NCBI GenBank assembly: GCA_002428055.1
Contig: DIZY01000014.1
Span: forward strand, 1 to 17,795
From: Helicobacteraceae bacterium UBA6016
GTDB lineage: Bacteria > Campylobacterota > Campylobacteria > Campylobacterales > UBA6016
Direction of reading: 5' to 3'
DNA length: 17,795 bases
Both the position numbers and the translations under genes were made by a program. Shown here one piece after another: positions 14,676-17,795 of the stretch; the stretch's first letter is position 1; the number at the start of each line of letters is the position of its first letter. The notes beneath the pieces were generated by a model, which was not told the DNA's origin, searched no databases, and was given only the letters and a program-made list of their open reading frames with translations.

Positions 14676-14681
14676 TAGAAT
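14676..14681 (+). promoter_or_regulatory. Candidate -10 box for the propeller-protein operon
   Basis: TAGAAT, five of six matches to TATAAT, 37 bases before the ATG at 14719. Weak evidence; offered because this operon needs a promoter in the gap and no better match is present. Confidence 0.25.
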
Positions 14682-14718
14682 TTAAAAAACAGACAAAAAA
14701 GAATGGTACGATGAAAAA

Positions 14719-16854
14719 ATGAGCTTTTATATCAAAACAACGATGAGACTACAATCTGCACCGCTTGATTTTGTATATTGCAAAGATGAAATCGTGCTCA
14801 TAGACGCCTCATACACGCTATATATTTTCTCCTCCAAAACACATAAAAACATAAGCCGAATCTCCCTTTTCGGCAAAAATGAAAAAAATCTACACCCATA
14901 CTCAAAAATGGCGTCCGTCTCAAACAAATTAGATGTATCGGTAGGCATAGAGGGCAAGAGTAAAACAACGCTCATATACAAAAATAGCGATAGTTTCGCA
15001 AAAAGAGGCTCTGTGGGCATCAATGAGCAAACGGTCGTAGCCAATCTACTAAGCCGTGACGGCAGGTATTTTGCAAGCGCAAACGAAAGCGGAGAGGTCG
15101 GGGTTTTTGACTCCTTAAACCTGCATATGCTCTGTTATTTTGAGAAAAGACAAGATTTTGTCTGCTCTTTGTCGTTTTCAAAAAGCTCGAACTATATATT
15201 CATGTCTTATTTCGACAAAACCGCCATGATTTTCGATATATACAACCAAAACGAAATCGATATGTTTGACACCGCCTCAGTCGTCGAACAAGCCGTATTT
15301 ATAGAGAGCAAAAATCTGTGCATATATGCCACGAGAGAGGGGCACATAGGCGTTTACAACTACGAAAACAAGGTTAAGCTAAAAGAAGAGAAGCATTACG
15401 ACGAATGGGCGAGCGCCATATCGCATGAAGAGAGCGGAGAGTTTATCTTTATAGGTAGCAGAGGCGGCGTATTTCTCGTATACAGCATTGAACACGACAC
15501 GGTTTTGTTTTCGCATAAGTTTGATTCGTGCGGCGGAGTGACAAAAATAGCCGTTTGTAACGATGAGATTCTCGTGGGTTTTGTCAGTGGGGATGTCTAT
15601 GTCATAGATATGCATTATCTAAAAGACGAGCTGGATAGCTATCTGCTAAGTAAAGAGTTTGGCAAAATAGTACCTCTGTTTGATAAAAACGCCGCTTTGA
15701 TGTTCATCCCCTCCGTACTAAAAAAACTAACCGAAGGGTACGAAGAGAACAAACAAAAAATATTGGGGCTACTTGCAAAGCATCAGACGGTCGAAGCATA
15801 TGAGCTTGTAAAACCTTTTTTGAGAGTCAAAAGCGTATCTGACGAGTTTGATTTTTTTGCCTCCCAGACCGCCGAAATCGTCTCATTCATGGATATGATA
15901 GAGAAAAAAGATTTTACCGAGGCGTACAAGATAGCCTACAAAAACGAAGTTATACGAAAACTATATATTTTTGAGTCTTTGGAGCGGGAGTTTACGCAAA
16001 GGGTCGAAAAAGCCCTCTCTCTTCTTGAAGACTCCGCCAACAATAAAGCAAAGGCATTGGAGCTTGTCAAGCCGTTTGTGAAAATACCGCAAAAATATGA
16101 GACGATAGAGCAGATTTTTAACAATTTCGACAAATTCGGGGCTTCAAAGGAGCTTGCTAGGCAGAAAAAATTTGTTGAGTATTTTAATATATGCGACAGG
16201 TATCCTTTTTTGAAAAGTACGGATATGTTCAAAAAAGTGATTGCCGTGGGTGAAGGGGTGTTAATAAAAGCTCAAGAGTATGAAAATAGCGGCGCGCTAA
16301 ACGAGGCGTTAAAATATCTAAATATACTGCTAAGTTTTGAGCCGTTTGCTCTAAAGGCTAGAGAGAAGATAATGGAGCTAAACAACAGGCTCACACTTTT
16401 GGAATTATGCGCCGAATTTGACCAGAACGAAGCTGCAGCCCTCAGGATATACGCCATAGCTCTGCAAAATCCGGCAATGCAGCACACGGCAGAGTTTATG
16501 GGCGTTCATGCAAAGATAAAAAACAAGATGGAGGCGTATGAAAAAAATATCAAGAACACGGCCCCCTGTGAGCTTTTGGAGAATTTTGGAGAGTTGGTAA
16601 AAAATGAGCTTTTGCGCGGCAGTTTTGATAGGCTGGTAAAGAACGCCTATTTATCGCAAATACGAGAGAATGCCAAGAGAAAAGATATTAACTGGCATAA
16701 AGTATTTGAAAGATTTAGCGCCACATTTGTAGTGGAACCTGATGCCGAACGACTGATGCTTTCACTTGGCGTAAAAAATGAATTTAATGTCGGTCAAAAC
16801 AAAAAATATATATACCCTCTGGATATTATGATATTTGGCAAAGGAGAGTCATGA
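14719..16854 (+). CDS. Beta-propeller (WD40-like) protein with helical-repeat C-terminus
   Basis: A 711-residue cytoplasmic protein without signal peptide or membrane helix, and not a gene I recognise. The first about 310 residues look like a beta-propeller: successive units end in GVFD, MIFD, GVYN, LVYS and YVID, spaced about 40 residues, after surface turns such as ANESGEV, SYFDKTA and TREGHIG. The rest is helical and repetitive: ELVKPF recurs at 362-367 and 448-453, and a related EALKYLNILL stretch near 529-538, a period of about 84-86 residues, as in a TPR-like solenoid. Such proteins are usually binding scaffolds. The start has a poor ribosome site. The REC-kinase gene starts inside its stop codon (ATGA), so the two products are probably made in step and may form one signalling complex. 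It is too long to be NapL, the propeller protein of nitrate-reductase operons. Confidence 0.82.
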   Translation: MSFYIKTTMRLQSAPLDFVYCKDEIVLIDASYTLYIFSSKTHKNISRISLFGKNEKNLHPYSKMASVSNKLDVSVGIEGKSKTTLIYKNSDSFAKRGSVGINEQTVVANLLSRDGRYFASANESGEVGVFDSLNLHMLCYFEKRQDFVCSLSFSKSSNYIFMSYFDKTAMIFDIYNQNEIDMFDTASVVEQAVFIESKNLCIYATREGHIGVYNYENKVKLKEEKHYDEWASAISHEESGEFIFIGSRGGVFLVYSIEHDTVLFSHKFDSCGGVTKIAVCNDEILVGFVSGDVYVIDMHYLKDELDSYLLSKEFGKIVPLFDKNAALMFIPSVLKKLTEGYEENKQKILGLLAKHQTVEAYELVKPFLRVKSVSDEFDFFASQTAEIVSFMDMIEKKDFTEAYKIAYKNEVIRKLYIFESLEREFTQRVEKALSLLEDSANNKAKALELVKPFVKIPQKYETIEQIFNNFDKFGASKELARQKKFVEYFNICDRYPFLKSTDMFKKVIAVGEGVLIKAQEYENSGALNEALKYLNILLSFEPFALKAREKIMELNNRLTLLELCAEFDQNEAAALRIYAIALQNPAMQHTAEFMGVHAKIKNKMEAYEKNIKNTAPCELLENFGELVKNELLRGSFDRLVKNAYLSQIRENAKRKDINWHKVFERFSATFVVEPDAERLMLSLGVKNEFNVGQNKKYIYPLDIMIFGKGES
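16841..16848 (+). promoter_or_regulatory. Strong ribosome binding site of the REC-kinase gene
   Basis: AAGGAGAG inside the end of the propeller gene, 2 bases before the ATG at 16851 by its last base and 5-6 bases from the GGAG core. It fixes the start and supports translational coupling. Confidence 0.7.
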
Positions 16855-17795
16855 AAAAAACCTTTGATGAGCTAAGAGAGCTTTGCGCCCCGTACGGAGC
16901 GCTTTTTGTGGATGATGATGAGGCGGTGTTAAACTCCATGAAAACCGTTTTGTCGCCTATCTTTGGGCGCTCGTTTTTTTGTTCTAGCTTTGACGAGGCC
17001 GTAGAAATATTCTTGAAAAACAAAACAAATATTAATGTAGTGATAGTAGACATCGTACTAAAAGATAAAAGCGGTATGGAGTTGCTCGAATATATCCGCC
17101 AAAAAGACCCAAGCAAAAAATTTATAGTCGCCTCGGGATACGGCTCAAACGAATACATCGGCAGAGCCATGGAGCTTGGCGTCGGAAATTTTCTTCTAAA
17201 ACCGATAGATACCAAAGCGCTTTTTGTATCCATAAGGCTTGCAGTTGATAGGGTGAAGCTGGATTTGCTAATGAGTGAGAATATAGCGAGACTCAAAAAA
17301 GCAAAAAAGCAGGCGCAGGAGCTTTTGAAAAAACAAGATAGGTTTATCAAAGATGCCATACACGAGCTTAGTACCCCGTTGTCTATCATCATGTCGGCAA
17401 AAGATCTGGTGGTTTTGGAAAAGGGCGACAGCGTGCATCTAAACAGCATAGAAGCCGCTTGCAAGTCGCTACAAAACAGCTTTGAAGATATGACCTACCT
17501 GATGAAAAAAGATTTTTCCAGATTTCCTAACGAAAAAATAAATCTCTGCGAGTTTGTCAAAGAGAGAGCGGAATTCTTCAGATCAATAGCCGAGGCAAAC
17601 AGGCTAAACATACAAGTAGAGTGCGAATCACCGGAATTTTTCTTCAAAATCCCTCCCATCAAACTTCAAAGACTTATAGACAATAACATCTCAAACGCCA
17701 TAAAGTACTCAAATAGGCAATCATCCATAAGAATATCCGTATCAAAAAGACAAGATAGCTACTGCTTAGATTTTGAGAGTTTCGGCAAGCAGATT
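16851..17795 (+). CDS. Receiver-histidine kinase hybrid, C-terminus cut by window edge
   Basis: Translated here to 315 residues before the edge. An N-terminal receiver domain (about 12-130) has the acidic cluster D21-D23, phosphoacceptor D67 in VIVDIVL, S95 in VASGYG and K117 in LLKPI. A charged coiled coil (about 135-160) leads to a HisKA helix with H171 in IHELSTPLS. The HATPase domain begins with NISNAIKYS and is truncated before its G boxes. The HELSTPLS motif is unlike the HQWRQPLN type of the other kinases here and closer to the general HisKA family. There is no membrane segment or separate sensor, so input must come from a phosphodonor acting on D67 or from a partner; the propeller protein, overlapping by ATGA, is the natural candidate. 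Catalytic completeness cannot be judged from this window. Confidence 0.92.
   Translation, partial: MKKTFDELRELCAPYGALFVDDDEAVLNSMKTVLSPIFGRSFFCSSFDEAVEIFLKNKTNINVVIVDIVLKDKSGMELLEYIRQKDPSKKFIVASGYGSNEYIGRAMELGVGNFLLKPIDTKALFVSIRLAVDRVKLDLLMSENIARLKKAKKQAQELLKKQDRFIKDAIHELSTPLSIIMSAKDLVVLEKGDSVHLNSIEAACKSLQNSFEDMTYLMKKDFSRFPNEKINLCEFVKERAEFFRSIAEANRLNIQVECESPEFFFKIPPIKLQRLIDNNISNAIKYSNRQSSIRISVSKRQDSYCLDFESFGKQI

Noticed and set aside
14711..14722. Three-codon reading frame ATG-AAA-AAA-TGA overlapping the propeller start by ATGA
   Set aside because: It could be a minimal leader, but A-rich sequence makes such short frames likely by chance and no ribosome site supports it.
14719..16854. Identification of the propeller protein as NapL
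   Set aside because: NapL is far shorter and lies in nitrate-reductase operons; none of those genes are here, and the helical C-terminal half does not fit.
16826..17464. 212-residue minus-strand open frame opposite the REC-kinase gene
   Set aside because: Serine/leucine/phenylalanine-rich composition is typical of the antisense of a coding region, and the plus strand has full receiver and HisKA motifs.

Overview
The window most resembles Campylobacterota (a Sulfurimonas, Sulfuricurvum or Sulfurovum-like free-living chemolithotroph). The evidence is an AT-rich genome with heavy ATA/AAA codon use, tightly packed and overlapping genes, TATAAT -10 boxes without clear -35 boxes, histidine kinases with the phosphoacceptor motif HQWRQPLN, a DAHL-like periplasmic sensor region, and a small periplasmic di-haem cytochrome c peroxidase. 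This assignment is inferred from protein character; no rRNA or marker gene is present.

Almost every gene is a sensor, signal transducer or second-messenger enzyme. From left to right: (1) a minus-strand CheB-CheR fusion without a receiver domain, cut by the left edge; (2) a plus-strand three-gene unit of a small PAS-like protein with four zinc-ligand-type cysteines, an OmpR-family response regulator and a short membrane histidine kinase; (3) a minus-strand pair of cytochrome c peroxidase and a DAHL/PAS histidine kinase overlapping by ATGA; (4) a divergent plus-strand methyl-accepting chemotaxis protein, with a perfect 7-4-7 palindrome in the shared promoter region; (5) a long minus-strand run of NMT1/ThiY-type sensor kinase, OmpR-family regulator, REC-PAS-PAS-HD-GYP phosphodiesterase, NYN-LOTUS protein and NlpC/P60 lipoprotein; (6) a plus-strand unit of a beta-propeller plus alpha-solenoid protein coupled by ATGA to a REC-histidine kinase hybrid, cut by the right edge.

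The modules look like self-contained sensory units placed next to each other: sensor plus kinase plus regulator, peroxidase plus kinase beside a chemoreceptor, and a kinase/regulator pair upstream of a c-di-GMP hydrolase with two Aer-type PAS domains. Outputs visible here are transcription (two OmpR-type regulators), c-di-GMP turnover (HD-GYP), chemotaxis and adaptation (MCP, CheB-CheR), and possibly RNA and cell-wall processing (NYN-LOTUS, NlpC/P60). No mobile element, tRNA, rRNA, CRISPR array or phage gene was seen. No intergenic stretch exceeds 300 bases; the longest gaps (1322-1527, 6338-6504, 11903-12063, 14484-14718) hold promoter-like and repeat elements listed below. The best candidates for undescribed biology are the propeller/solenoid protein paired with a REC-kinase, the zinc-PAS/regulator/kinase trio, the peroxidase-kinase pair, and the HD-GYP/NYN-LOTUS/NlpC run.
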